Shown: positions 32,556-44,820, numbered from the stretch's first letter. The stretch: DNA of 64,000 nt from Pelobates cultripes (GCA_933207985.1 OW240917.1:111863960-111927959), one strand, 5' to 3'. Notes: generated by a model not told the origin, from the letters alone. Numbers and translations: made by a program.

Positions 32556-34992
32556 ATAAAAAAGGAAAACAAGGGGGCGGAGCTAGCGGCCGACAAGAGC
32601 AGACTTGCTGCAAGAGCGCTCCGCTACGACAAGCCTGAAAAAGATATTAAACAAACCTAAAATCGCTCGTTTTGCAACAAAAAACGCATTGCCAGTATGG
32701 GGAAGAAGTCCAGACGCCAGGGACCCCTCAAACCAGCGGGATCCCAGGACATTGGTGATCTCCTACTCCGGCCTTCCAGGGCCTCAGGCACGGCCGCACC
32801 TAAAGAAAATGGCGACTCGCTTTCAGCCTCCTCCGAAGAACGGGCTATGGACGAGCTGGACGAGATTAGCCGCAGGGGGGCTCCATTACACATCCTCCGA
32901 TGAAGATAATGAATTGCCAGCTACCAAGGCCGACATTAAGGCGCTCCTCCGCAACATCCGAGGGCTATTTGCGGCAGATATCGCCATAGTGCGAGAAGAC
33001 ATGCACAAAATGGAGGGACGTGTTACTGCAGTCGAAATAGATGCACAGGGACTCTCCTCCAGATGCCAAACAACAGAGACCCTGACAGCAGAGCTCCAAA
33101 AAGCCCAAGCACAACTTATCACTCGAATGGACACTATGGAAGACAGGAACAGGTGGGGAAATATTAAGATCAGGGGCATTCCTGAGTCAATCATGTCCGG
33201 GGAGCTGCCCCATTATGCCAGGAGGCTGCTGAGCACCATACTAAACCCCAGGCAGAGCAAACAAGTTCTGGTGGACGGGATATTCCGCATACCTAAAGCT
33301 ACGAGGGCACCAGTGGACTCCCCAAGGGACGTTATCGTCCAATTCCAGACAAGATCAGCGCAACTACAAGTAATGGCGGCAGTGAGGGGACAGCCCGCTT
33401 ATTCCTTCGAAAATACTCACCTCGTATTCTTTCAGGATCTATCCAGACCTACACTGTTATGGAGAAGCCAGTTTAAACCTCTGACCTCGACACTACGCAC
33501 CCACTCAATCCCATACCATTGGGGCTTCCCCAGGAGCCTGTTCATATCGCAAGGAGAGAAGAGCTTACGACTTACCACAGCCGCAGAATCGGACGCAGCG
33601 CTCCAGGCCTTGGGCCTAAAGAACCTTCTGGAACAGAGGTCGCAGGTACAGGGGCGGAGAGCACCACATAATTGGGACATAGATAGGCTCATACCGTTCC
33701 AACCATCTGGAACCCACAAGACAGGCCAGGCCCCCTCCGGGGCAAATTCAACCTCCAGTAACCCAGGGAGGAAGGAACAGCACAGACCAAGTACCTGAGG
33801 AACTGAACTCGTTCAACCTTATTCAAAAGCCTGCCCTGCCCCTCCCTCCCCTCCCTAGCCAGGAACAATGTGTTAAGTTTGAGGTTCTAAAGTTCAGTGC
33901 TCGGCAACAAGGTGCCTTCACCTACAAATGGGAACAAACACACCTGCTCATATATGAGCGCTTACCGTGGCAAAAGCCAAAGCAAAATATGAATCCTTGT
34001 GTCGCTAGTACCGATCCCACGGTGCTTGCAGTGGTAGCCTAGTGACTGTTTCCGATGGTCTTCAGGGACACTCATCAGTATGAAAAATTGAAGGACTTGT
34101 CCCTTAATAGTACCTTACACCTCCTAAACTGCAAAATGACACATTGTACTGTAGATATTTGATCGCCTCACTTTACAAATATGTCCCAATCTGGAAGTGT
34201 ACCTGTATCAGTTGAATTTAATTTACCTAGTTTGAATTTAACTTACTTATACATGACAACACATACAATACCGCGGTAACTGAAAACCAAGGGTACTTAC
34301 GCGGCACTCGGACCTTATTGGTCATACGGTGTGGTATTGCCATGGAGGAGGAAAACAAGTAATGTAAAGTAAGACAAGTAAGATAGAAGGCCTGCTCTGA
34401 ACCATGTGGAGGGGCAGTTGACATTTTCCCCGCTTATTGAAACACATCACAACCAACACATCCACACATAGTGGGTCGGTAGCCTGTGAATTGTCCCCAC
34501 ACTTCGAGCCTACGATTCTCACAAGGGTAATACAAATAACAGCAAACCACCCCATGCTACCCCCACATCATAATCCAAGTCCTTAGAGAGGAACAGGTCG
34601 TAAGTCCCCCCTCCCACCTTACTCTGGTTTACTCCCCAATAAGCACACCCAATTTCCAATGAAGGCAGTTTGGAGGGTACATCATTACCACAGCGCTGCC
34701 CGATCTATAAACCTCCCCCCCCCCCAAGCTCAGGGTTACAGAGCACCCCACGCAGCCTACAAAAACAGCAACCGAGTTGGCTGCACCCCAAACATACAGA
34801 ATAGCGTACCTTAGCCTGTTTATTTTATGTACCGGTGATTCTTGCAAAACCTGTATGTATATGTTACTTACAACTCATATCACCTTTTTCCTTAACAAAA
34901 ATTGTGCATTGTATGCAAACTTACCAGAATGATGTTATTGTTATTCTTTCTCATGCACCCAAAAATAAAGAATAAATAAAAAAGGAAAACAA
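32556..34992 (+). mobile_element. ORF1-only L1-like element E1 with 17-bp TSD
   Basis: The element is 32573-34975 (2.4 kb). It starts GGGGGCGGAGCTAGCGG and ends in AATAAAGAATAAATAAA-type A-rich sequence. Identical 17-mers ATAAAAAAGGAAAACAA lie at 32556-32572 and 34976-34992, so both ends are original. ORF1 occupies 32697-33798. The remaining 1.18 kb shows no endonuclease or RT frame or motif on either strand. This resembles mammalian HAL1 (ORF1-only L1 derivatives) in organisation. An internal deletion of a standard L1 copy is the alternative. Confidence 0.85.
32697..33798 (+). pseudogene. L1-type ORF1 protein (one frameshift)
   Basis: The likely start is MGKKSRRQGPLKPAGSQDIG at 32697, a basic N-terminus. 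This frame closes at 32901. The reading continues one phase over from a G run at 32875-32880, as DEDNELPATKADIKALLRNI, and ends at 33798. Order: basic/Ser-rich N-terminus; coiled coil over about 100 residues (IAIVREDMHKMEGRVTAVEI, AELQKAQAQLITRMDTME); RRM start DRNRWGNIKIRGIPES; then the C-terminal domain (ILNPRQSKQVLVDGIFRIPK, PRDVIVQF, YSFENTHLVFFQDLS). In L1 elements this protein forms trimers that coat the element RNA. Total length of about 367 residues is normal for the family. Only one lesion is evident, so the copy is fairly young. Confidence 0.85.
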
Positions 34993-36340
34993 ATACTTTA
35001 AACAATTTTAAATATATATTGTAATCAAAGCGGAATGAACTGATATTCTTGACCACCGTTTTTCATAAATCAGGGAACAGACCATTTTCAAAATTATTAT
35101 TAAATGTTTCCTTTAAGAATGTCAGCCTTCTTGATATAATCTTGCTAGAATGTTCCAATTCCAATTTAAGTAATAGTATTGCTCACACAGAATATTTTTC
35201 ATCCGTCTCAGATTAAAGTTTTATAAAGCATGAGATAGGATTTAACATGGATGTCTTTTAAACACTTTTCATTGGTCAGAATTGAGTTGTATGCTGATAG
35301 TAATGCCTAAGAGTTCTACTCCAGCTGTGGGCAAATTAAATATCTAATATATTTCTATTAAGAGAAATTCAACTAACACAGTCTCTGAACTCAAAGAGTA
35401 ACAGGTTGTCTATGAAACTGCAATAAAGTATCATAATTTTCCCCACCTTATGATAAATGTTATTTTTTTTTTCTGCAAGCCGATAAAGTGAATTAGCTGG
35501 TTACTATTGCTTTTGCTTGTATTTGTTAATAACAAAAATCCACAAAGAAAAATGATTATGAGCGGATAATACATTTTTAGCAACTAGTGAAAAAAATACA
35601 CCTTACATGAAGTCATCTCTTGTCAAAAATAATTTTACCACCTCCTTTTCCATGTTGTATTGCACAGAGGTAGACTGAGAATAGACCCCACAGGAAATAA
35701 GTCATTCCAAAAAGTCATTCCAAACAAATGACATGAAAATATAGATTTTTCACTTAAAAACAATGTATTGTGATGATTATGTTAAGAATGAATAGGAATC
35801 AACACTGCTTGTAGGACTGCACCTTTCCAGAGAAATATCAGAAATGAAAATAACAGAACAGGTACTGCAGGCCCACAGAAAGGTCACGTTTAATACAAAG
35901 TTTGAAAATATACAAAGAAATCTAGGCTGAGGCCAAATTGGAATTAGAGGACTAGCTAAATTAGAAGCCATGCCAAATCACACTGTACAAGACACACTTC
36001 TACCAAAGACCTTGAATGTCCAACCATATTGGGGTGAAGTGAGCAAATGTGAGTCAGAATGTTGATGTTAGAATGTGAGCATGCATAGATGCAGAAATGA
36101 TGCATATGACTATCAGGATGTAGGGTGAAGGTTACATCTTCTCACATCATTTTGGCTGGAAAAATAAGGCACCAATGACCGGGCAGCAGAAACTTGAGCA
36201 GGACTGCTGCACTTTATGACAGATTGGCAGCACATACAAAAAGTCACACTCTTTTTGTTTAATGATGGCTTCTAGAGGCTCTTCAAAACTTTAACAAGAA
36301 CAGACTTTTATTATTCAATAGATTAACAATCCATTTCTTA
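34993..36340. other. Unassigned AT-rich DNA
   Basis: No gene or named repeat seen. The frame at 35777-35971 (minus) shows no family features. Confidence 0.5.
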
Positions 36341-36650
36341 ATCCCTTAAGGATGGTGGGCATGCTTTGCCGTCCTTGGGGACCTGGCTCTAAACAATGGC
36401 GGGCGGCATAGGACGTCCCCGCCATCCTGGCCACTTACCTGCTTGCTGACGATCCCCCGCCCGCAATCGCAATGGGGGGAACTTACCTGACATCCCAGTC
36501 ACTCCCCCTGCTGCTGATTTGGCCCTCCTGGGCCATGTGATCACGAGGTCCTTGGGGGGACCTCACTATCACATGGACGGAATAGCCGTCCATAGCAGTG
36601 CCAGCAGGGCGAGTGCCTGGAATGACAGGTAGTCCCCCTGCTTTAAGTGA
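36341..36650. repeat. GC-rich dispersed repeat with CCCTTAAGGA end
   Basis: Begins TTAATCCCTTAAGGATGGTG, which resembles the terminus of the 80-bp MITE, and contains TGCTTTGCCGTCCTTGG and GGACGTCCCCGCCATCC. It is much more GC-rich than its surroundings. It is probably one end of a larger DNA transposon; I could not find a matching far end. Confidence 0.45.
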
Positions 36651-36654
36651 TATT

Positions 36655-36785
36655 TGCTGGGTGCTTTCCTGATGAAAATCCCCTATGGGGACTGAAACGT
36701 TGATCGAATTTTAATGTATCTTCAATAAAGACTGAACTTTTAAACTCTACAAGACTGTGAGTGCTGATCAAAACTCTGTATGGAT
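36655..36785 (+). mobile_element. PLE terminal region with hammerhead-like core
   Basis: Reads CTGATGA, stem II, GAAACGTTGATC, then CTTCAATAAAGACTGAACTT and GTGAGTGCTGATC, ending at a (CA)n/(TA)n run. The motif order is the same as at 1600-1800 and 57470-57615. Microsatellite at the 3' side is common for PLE-type insertions. Confidence 0.6.
36669..36698 (+). ncRNA. Hammerhead-ribozyme-like core
   Basis: CTGATGA (36669-36675), a 5-bp stem TCCCC/GGGGA with loop TAT, then GAAAC (36694-36698). Both conserved boxes are exact. Stem I and III pairing is short at best, as in the minimal hammerheads described in PLEs. Confidence 0.6.
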
Positions 36786-36787
<2 letters not shown>

Positions 36788-36831
<44 letters not shown>

Positions 36832-37140
36832 TATAATATAAAATAAATAAATATATAAATGTTAAAAATTAAAAAATCTAAATTAAAAAAATTATTAATA
36901 TATATATGTAATTTTGTTCTAACTGTATTTTGATATATAATATATATATACGGATATCAAAATACAGTTACAACAATATATATATATATATATATATATC
37001 TATATACATAAATATATATGTATATATCACTATATACAACTATATATCAATAAAAATAATTAAAAAAATATATAAATATATTTATATATATATATTTTAA
37101 TTCTACATATATATTTATGTAATATTTTTACATAATTAAG
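36788..37140. repeat. CA/TA microsatellite and AT-rich hairpin
   Basis: (CA)n at 36788-36808 passes into (TA)n. An inverted repeat, TTGTTCTAACTGTATTTTGA and its near-exact inverse, lies at 36914-36936 and 36954-36976. The rest is TATA-rich. Confidence 0.8.
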
Positions 37141-37974
37141 TCATTTTATTAATTACAATTTGCAGGACCTGCCTGATAACCCAGGCAGAAAGTCCAGATA
37201 ATTTAATTTGCTAGCACTATCTTTATTCATGTAACTTTCCAAGACACCATAAAACTTGTACATGGGGGTATTGTTTTACTCATGAGACTTTACTGAACAC
37301 ATATTAGTGTTTCAAAACAGTGGAATGTATTAAAATGATGACATCATCAGTGAAAGTAAAGTTTTTAGCATTTTTCAAGCACAAACGACACTTACACTGA
37401 CAATATAATTTTTTGTGAAACATTTTACACCATTAAACCTGTACGTAGTGGGTACTGTTTTACACGTGAGACATCGATGAATACAAACTTGTGTATTTTA
37501 TTGCTATGATATGATTTTCATGCTTGTCTCCCAAAGGGGTCTAATCAAAAAAAAATATCTTTCGATAAGCAGAACAGAGCAGATGTTCAGATGTGCAATA
37601 TTGTACATATAAAATTAATTTTAATAAGCAAATGCACTTACGAGAAGGTAGTTAAAATGACCATGTGTCCACTGCAAGTCGACCACAAGTAAGAAAATCA
37701 ATTCCAGCCCAAGAGAAATGTTCCAAATAAAACTTGAATAAGCATAAGGAATACAGAAATTAAATTTTCCAACTTTGTTCATTTTAGGTGTTTGTGAGGC
37801 ACTTTTGGTGGCTCATATCAGTTATATCGCTTTGTTTTATAGTAATTTATTCTTATGGCCTCCCAGAGTAACATCTACCTTACATACCTGTCTCTTGCTC
37901 TCTCCTAAAGGGCAACACTCTACTCTCTCCTCCAGCTCTGCTTCACTCACACCTTATTTGATTGCGAATTCCTG
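37141..37974. other. Unassigned AT-rich DNA
   Basis: Nothing recognised. The stretch at 37880-37970 (CTGTCTCTTGCTCTCTCC) may already be the upstream part of the LINE-type tail that follows. Confidence 0.45.
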
Positions 37975-38165
37975 TCCTATTGTGTTTTACACCCCACCCC
38001 CCATAGAATCTAAGCTCGTTTGAGCAGGGCCCTCTTCAACCTATCATTCCTGTAAGTTGTCTTGTAATTGTCCTATTTATATTTAAATACCCCTCTCATA
38101 ATATTGTAAAGCGCTACGGAATCTGTTGGCGCTATATAAATGGCGATAATAATAACAATAATAAC
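37975..38165 (+). repeat. LINE/SINE-type 3' tail with AATAAT microsatellite
   Basis: Same family as 3714-3890: CTAAGCTCGTTTGAGCAGGG, TATTGTAAAGCGCTACGGAA, TTGGCGCTATATAAATGGC, then GATAATAATAACAATAATAA. Plus-strand orientation. Confidence 0.65.
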
Positions 38166-40398
38166 CCAGTAAATATAACATATAATACTACATTTCAATA
38201 CTAGGCCTGCCTTTAAAGAACAAAAAAATACATTTAAAAACAATTTACCTTTATTTTAGCTTTGAGACTCTTATCACTGCACCCAAATCATCCCCCATTC
38301 TCTTGTTAAATTTTGATTAATCAGATGCTTGTTATAGACACATAATACATGCATGGCATCTATAACACAAACTGACATCATTAGAAGTCATCATCATTAT
38401 TTTTTTTAAATATCTTAATATTTATGTCAATATTTATGTCATACTATGATTATTTTTTAAATTCATGTATATTGAAAGAAATCACTAGCCTACCTTCCAC
38501 TTATACCTTCTGTCTGCATCTCCTGTCAGATTGTATTTTATCTGACCCGATGTTCAGTATTTTGCAACTAACCATTGCTTTTCAAAAACACCTGACAGAA
38601 AATGGTACGGGCAGAATGAACAAATTATTTTAAAATGGAATGGGTGGTTGCAAAACAGTGTTGGGCCAAATAACTGACAATTTTACCAAAGATGCATAGA
38701 GATGAACTTTTGCAACAGGACTTTAATAAAATAAGAAAAATTAACTGAAAAAGCCCGGCCAATGAATCATCATTATAGAAATCATGCTAGAAATAGTTTC
38801 TAACATATACTTCCATTGTATCTACCAATTACTTGTTTTGATTTATGAATCCTTTTTGCATACTGTACAACATTCCGATGATCCTAATGGCATTGTTACA
38901 TTACTTACATTTAAGTCATATTGTACTATGTTGTATATAATTTCTGCAAAATCAAATAAAAATGTATAATAATTTAAAAAAATTGACTAATTGATGACAC
39001 TACTTTAAACTGAAATTAAATCAGACAGGTTTGTAGAAAAAAAAATGGCTGTCAGAAAAAGGGGAGTAGGAAAGGTAGGCAAGTGTTTTCTTAAAAAATG
39101 TTAAACATATGTTAATAGAAAAAAAATTACCAGATGGCATAACAAAGAGCATGCTAACATACTACAAAAATTAAGTTATTAAATGTGTACAGTGTAAGCT
39201 TCCATTTTCAATTTGTAAAAAAGCTTAAAAACAAATAATACCAACTTCAACAACTTTCTTTTATAAAAAGAAGTCTGAAACGATTAGTGCTATATTCCAT
39301 AAGCTTTTGATTCATTCTATACCTTTCTACTCTGGTTCAAGAAGAAAATAAGGTGATAATGTTACTCTGCCAAATTTCTGAAATCTTAAACACGCTCCAT
39401 TGTAAGAAGACATGATGGAAGTGTGAATTCAAAGATCAATGAAATGTTAAAGTTGATAAGCTTTCATAGACAATTTAAAGTCTATTAACATTTAGCAATG
39501 ACCTCATTTTAATCTTTATTATACAAGGGAAATAGCATCTTCATAGTTCCGCATTTAATGAAAATAAATGAATTTGAAGATTAATACTCTAATCCTCACT
39601 TGAAGATAAGAGTTTTTGCATTTAAAATATCCAACTGCATTACACACACTGTCAAGCTGCTTTTATTTGTTAATTAAGTGATATAAAAGAGGATGAAAAT
39701 TCAACCTAGAAAAATGAACGTTATTTTAATGTGTTTATTATTATCTTTTATATGGATCAGTTTCATTCCTTGGATGGAGAGAGTACACTAGTTATGATAT
39801 ATGGGAACAATTCTCAAATGTGAGAGGCAGAAACACCTATAATGTAATACTTTAGCACACTCTTCCCTCCTTAGTCCCTCCACAAGAATCCTGAGTTATG
39901 TTTCTACCTTCCAGGAGGAAGATGAAGCTATGAATAAATTAAGAAGATTTTTTATTTTTATTTTTTTGAGGATGTGTTCTCTGTTTTGGGGCACCTGGTC
40001 TACCAACTAAGCCATGAATGACTCAAGTGGTTAACAGAGGACTTATGGGGTTGGCAATATTTCTCTTGTAGGTTTTTACCTATACCATGCTAGTAACATG
40101 AAGCTTCCCCTACTTTCTTGTGCAGTCCAATGATGCTTCCTCATGAAATTCCAATGGGCTGAGGATGCCTTAAGGTGCGAAGGAAGGACTCTTAAGGCTC
40201 TAACTTAGTATTCCTCCTCTTTCTCCAGTATGTAATTATTATGTGTAATTTGAGCAGTGTTATTGTGAGACACAGAGTGATTTGATGTCGGTGTTAGGGG
40301 TTTTCTTTTATTTGAAGTACCCTCTTGAGAAGAAATAACAGTTTTTTAAAAGACATTAGGTAAGCTCCCTTAGACTCAGACAGCCATTTCACAGATAC
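38166..40398. other. Unassigned AT-rich DNA
   Basis: No gene recognised. At about 39990-40020 the minus strand reads ATGGCTTAGTTGGTAGACCA, close to a pol III A box, but no matching B box follows. Confidence 0.45.
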
Positions 40399-40833
40399 TT
40401 AAAGGGCAACTGTCATGTCAAAATTGTTTGCATTATAGTAATCCATTTATTACATTTTGAAAGTAAATATATATTCTTAAAACTAAAGTATATGTAAAAA
40501 AAGATAAAAACGTATCCCCAGATTTAGTACAAGACGGGATCCTTCAGCCAAATACATGCACCATTGGTCAGACAGTGTTTGAAAACCAACTGTTAGTCTC
40601 TATAGTCTCCTGCTTCTGTACTGGGAGTGAAGCAGGGAATTCATTTGAAACTAAATATGTTTTTAAAACATTGTCTGACCAAATGTGCATGTATATGGCT
40701 GAAGGATCCAGTTATATATTAAACGTTTTTCACACTTTATAAGCAATGCTTCCTTAAAAAAAACAATTTCCTTTTAAAACTTTTTATATTTCTATATAAA
40801 AAAAATTGGTTTGAGGTGACATTTGTCCTTTAA
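40399..40833. mobile_element. TTAA-flanked foldback MITE
   Basis: Ends TTAAAGGGCAACTGTCA and TGTCCTTTAA with imperfect inverted repeats. Inside, GATCCTTCAGCCAAATACAT at about 40539 pairs with ATGGCTGAAGGATCC near 40695, and the neighbouring GGTCAGACAGTGTTTG / GTCTGACC stretch extends the arms to about 50 bp. No coding capacity. Confidence 0.8.
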
Positions 40834-40849
40834 GGTAGTAAAGCTTGTG

Positions 40850-41910
40850 AAATTGCTGCTGCTCTGCTTTCTCTTGGCTGAACTGTTACTCCTAGATTTA
40901 TCAGCCAGATATCTGGGAAGAAGTTTCTCCTGGTTTCTTCCTACTCTACAGCCTCTGTGCAGATGAGTACTGAAGAGGATTCACTTGTGTCCCTAATGGA
41001 AGGTGGGGAGTGATATGTACCTTTGGAGTCCCCAATTAAACTTTCTGACTACAGTCACTTTTGCCCTTATTGTCACTTTGTGAGAGTTAATAACTGCCCA
41101 GTATTCTGAACGCTTTTCTTACTTTCAGGTTCAGATTCATTGAGAACTCATATTGGGAATTTGACATTCTTCTATGTGAGTTTAGAGCTGCTTCTGGTTA
41201 TGGGAAAATTCGTCAACTTTCCATTCCTATGATAAGGCTGTGATTGCTGACCTGATTAATAGTATTAATCAAGTCCTGCTGTATATGTCAATTGATTTAA
41301 TAATCTTTTGAAATGATTCATGTGATTTATCTACAACAAATCTCATAGACCTTAATGGTGACTTCAGTAGATACATCATTTGGAAAGCATTTCTAAGAAT
41401 AGTGAATCATTGGAAAGCTTGTTAAATTGAAGCCGTAAAAAAGGAATGTTGTACTTTTTCCCGTTCCAGTTCACAGAATGGGTCTTGCATTTTACTTGAC
41501 CTTTTTCTGATCCAGAAGAAAGGTGATACATTCCGGGTCTATCCTGGACCTCAAGTTCTTCAAATTGCTTCTCATGGCTCCCACCTCAAGATGGAGCTCC
41601 TATGGTCTATCCTGCCTTTCGTGCTAGAGGGTCAGTTCATGACAACTGTGGATCTAAAGGATCTTCACTCCAATCCATCTGGATCACCACTGGTTCCTGT
41701 AGCTTGACTTTCAGGAATAGCACTACCAGTTTCCTTCCCTTTTTAGACTGACCACAGTCCCTGGGAGCTCATCAAGGTTTTTAGTGACATGAAGCTCAAA
41801 TCCATACTTCAATGATATTCTGGTGCAGGTGGCATGAAGTGTAGCTGATACTCATTTAGGCACAGTGATCTTGGAATGCATATGTGGATTACCCTACTGA
41901 CTTAGGGAGA
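40850..41910 (+). pseudogene. DIRS-like retroelement remnant with RT fragment
   Basis: From 41490 the plus strand reads FLIQKKGDTFRVYPGPQVLQ, then KMELLWSILPFVLEGQFMTT and VDLKDLHSNPSGSPLV. The order KK-G-[ST]-FR-x-[IY]-x-D/G-L, K-M-E, then VDLKDAY-equivalent is that of DIRS1-type RT domains (motif A). After deletions, PWELIKVFSDMKLKSILQ fits the later fingers/palm. The upstream piece (40850-41100) encodes an acidic Ser/Glu-rich stretch compatible with a DIRS gag-like region. Several stops and frameshifts; no tyrosine recombinase seen. Confidence 0.65.
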
Positions 41911-42639
41911 CACTATTCATATGTAATTTATCTAAAAACAAGAGCTAATTAGAAACGAAAACACCTCAAGTAGCTTGACTTGTAGTAGCCACCTGTTGAA
42001 CTCTCAACTTATGTATTTGTTACCCACATGTTGGTTATACAATGTTTAGAATCACTGTTTATGCAGCAATTAATAAGGTTCTATGTCATTTAAAATAAAG
42101 TATATAAAATTAAAACATTGTCCACATAGTTACATGCTATTTTAATATGCATAGTTTAAGATATATAGCATGATTTAGTAATTAAGAATGCTAGGTAATG
42201 CTTTAATTAAGGTTGTCTTACAGCTTAAAATGAAAATGTATTTAATAACCTCAGTCTATTTATTGTTTAATGATGTCTAGCTAGTAGATTAGCATAGTTA
42301 ATGAAGAATTAAGCCGTGGTGCTGTATATAATTTAATTTATTTTCAGAATTTTGAAATGCGTTTCTTTAAAATGAACTGTTGCCTGTGAGATTATTGTCC
42401 CATTACATTTCATTCACAAACTGGTTACTTAATTTGAAACATAATACAGAGCTGAACAGATTTGGAGGTTATAGAGGTATTAAACCAGGACCATTATACC
42501 TACGCATAGATCTGCATTTGTTGAGCTCTTTGTTGCAAATTATGCTTTCAGGACACAATAACAACTATACCATCATGCTATTTAACCAGAAAAAGTAAAT
42601 TTAGTTTTTAGCTAGTTTTAAAGTATGAGGTTCCAGATG
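41911..42639. other. Unassigned AT-rich DNA
   Basis: No recognisable gene or repeat. Confidence 0.5.
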
Positions 42640-42790
42640 TTATTATTATTATCTACCTTAAAAGGTACTCATTTTATTGACTTCTGAAGGATGAAAGGCT
42701 GTGTTAACCTTGATTGGAATTGAACCTGTGACTCTGAGATATTGTATCGGGAGATCTTCTATTGAGCTGTCTCTCCTACATAGAAACTTT
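42640..42790 (-). mobile_element. tRNA-derived SINE fragment
   Basis: Minus strand: AGACAGCTCAATAGAAGA (A-box-like), then about 30 bp later ACAGGTTCAATTCCAATC, a good pol III B box. It is followed by AGGCTGTGTTAACC-inverse sequence and CTTTCATCCTTCAGAAGTCA, ATAAAATGAGTACC, a tail seen in several vertebrate SINEs. Anticodon-arm structure is not well kept, so it is not a functional tRNA. Confidence 0.65.
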
Positions 42791-44085
42791 GTTTAAATTA
42801 GTGAAATAATCTGTGTCATATAGTAACAAGAAATTATTAAAATACAGTGATGTGTCATGCTTACATTAGAATGTTATGACTAATTTGATGCAGAAATAAA
42901 TATTGTCCTTAACTCTATACCGTATATTCTAATGTTATTTATGGAAGCATAGCAGAACATCCCATGTTCAACTCCTTTCTATCCAGTGCCAGCTAGCTGA
43001 GCATCTGTCTGGAAATGTAGGTCTTCTGATAAAGGCTAACTGGATAAAGGATTGACGGAGGAGGCAGATGGTATTACTTGGCCACTGTGGATATTATGCT
43101 TGTGCAAAACAGTTTGTTAACAATATATCAGATATTGGTAGACCTTTTTATGACCATTTTTTTCCCTGTGTTTTTCTCTTTGAATTTTTAACTAAAGTGA
43201 AAATGTTCAGGAATTTAGAGTGAGTTAAAAGTGAATTTATAATTTTAGATTATATAGAAACAGATGCCTAATGAGATAACCACTGCAATAATCTGCAGTC
43301 AAGCCATTTGGAGTGATGCTTTTAAGTTAAAATAATTTAAAACTGTGATTGGTGAATGCCTTTTCAACTGAGATCTAAATCCAGATATTTTAAAAGTCAC
43401 ATATGTTTAATATATTATTATATTCTATAAATTTAACTGAGATATAGATTCTGATATTTCTGATATTCTGATATTTCAAATTACTCATTTAAAAAAATAT
43501 AAATTTTCCTTAGAACATATTTTCAATAACTCTATATAAGTCTACTAAGACAGCTAAAGTTGCAAAGTGAAAAACAAATCTACTAAACAATAACACAAAA
43601 TCAGTCCTTCTTCACAGCAAATCAATTGCTCATTACACTGGAGAAGCATCCTACGCTAAAACAAAAGCCTCTTACTTGCTGATCAGATGATTGTTAATTT
43701 ATTTACTGAGCTATCGAGCACTAGTGGAGGTAAAGCCTGAAATCACAGTGCTAAGAGTTCATTCCATAAAATTATAGAAACATTTCAAATAATATAACTT
43801 TGTTTAATGTAATAGATAATTTAGCATCAAAGTGTACAGATGTTAACTTTAGTACTATTTATTATAATACAGTATGAGAAAAAAATTGCCAGAACAGATG
43901 TGTTGCAACAGCTTTGCAGCCAATTTGCTATAGGCCGTGTAAAACAGCATCTTTTAAATGATACCTGTTATTTAGTCACTTTCCGCAACCATCACATATT
44001 GTTATTTTAACTTATACCTTACAATTATATTTATTTTACTTGTTTGCTTGATCCATACTCAAATGACTTGATTATATTGGTCTTG
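42791..44085. other. Unassigned AT-rich DNA
   Basis: No gene seen. Around 42985-43050 the word GCTAGCTGAGCATC and TGGAAATGTAGG resemble the interior of the hAT MITE at 2239-2332, so an older relative may lie here. Confidence 0.45.
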
Positions 44086-44086
44086 A

Positions 44087-44330
44087 TTTTTTTTTTTTGT
44101 GTGAAAAACTTTATTTGTAAGAATGTGATGCAACAGTGTACAAATGCAAATTAATTGGTGGCGAGTGCTCCTCAACTAGGGCCACGAGGCAGCATGCCAA
44201 CAGCCACCGTCAAGGGCACATCACATTTCAGGTGCATTATGTTTTGAGCCCCTAGACACATAGGTGCACACCCACCTCTAAGATATAAAAGTGAATAGAA
44301 AGAGGAGATCTAGGGTTATTACATGGGGTG
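44087..44330 (-). pseudogene. Poly(A)-tailed retrocopy fragment of unknown source
   Basis: On the minus strand the sequence ends ACAAATAAAGTTTTTCACAC followed by about 12 A. This is a polyadenylation signal at the right distance from an A tail, so the piece was copied from a polyadenylated RNA. It could be a LINE 3' end or a processed pseudogene; no protein frame helps to decide. Confidence 0.5.
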
Positions 44331-44492
44331 GGGGGACAAAAAACATGAGGAAGGGAATGAGAGTGTATTTGATAGAAATGGGATCCTTAAGTCAGGAAGC
44401 TATGTCTGTTCAGTTAATGGAGATGCATTGAATCCAATAAGACCAGATGACCATGTATTTGTCCGTGGTCAAGGAAGCTATGGCTACCATAG

Positions 44493-44513
44493 TGTCAGGA
44501 TCCTATCCTGACA
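44493..44513. repeat. Short palindrome
   Basis: TGTCAGGAT and ATCCTGACA with a 3-base loop, perfect 9-bp arms. It starts with TGTCAGGATCC, which may be the edge of an unrecognised repeat covering about 44490-44820. Confidence 0.5.
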
Positions 44514-44820
44514 ACCAAGATATTGTTTTATTGCTGCAATACCTGTTTCTTGCCTCTAGTGGCCTCCCTAGCCACTAGTTACCTCAGTCGCTCTCCCCTC
44601 ATAACATGGCCTTTACATTGACAGAAGTTGTGTTCTGAACCTGACAAGTCTTCTGCTCCTGGCTCTTTTTAAAGAAAACCTGATCCACCTTTACTTACCT
44701 TCAACCATCCTGTTTTATTCCAACCTGATCTCCAAAACAAACAAACTTTATTTCTATACTGGACTTTATTTTCATATTTATTTGGTTCCAACCTACCTGG
44801 ATATTACATACTCTCTTATT

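Noticed and set aside
32605..32696. Upstream start of the 397-residue frame in E1
   Set aside because: The N-terminal part from 32605 is in the wrong phase before the frameshift. The family-like start MGKKS lies at 32697 in the other frame.
42640..42790. Functional tRNA gene
   Set aside because: The B box is good, but the acceptor and anticodon arms do not pair and a SINE-type tail follows.
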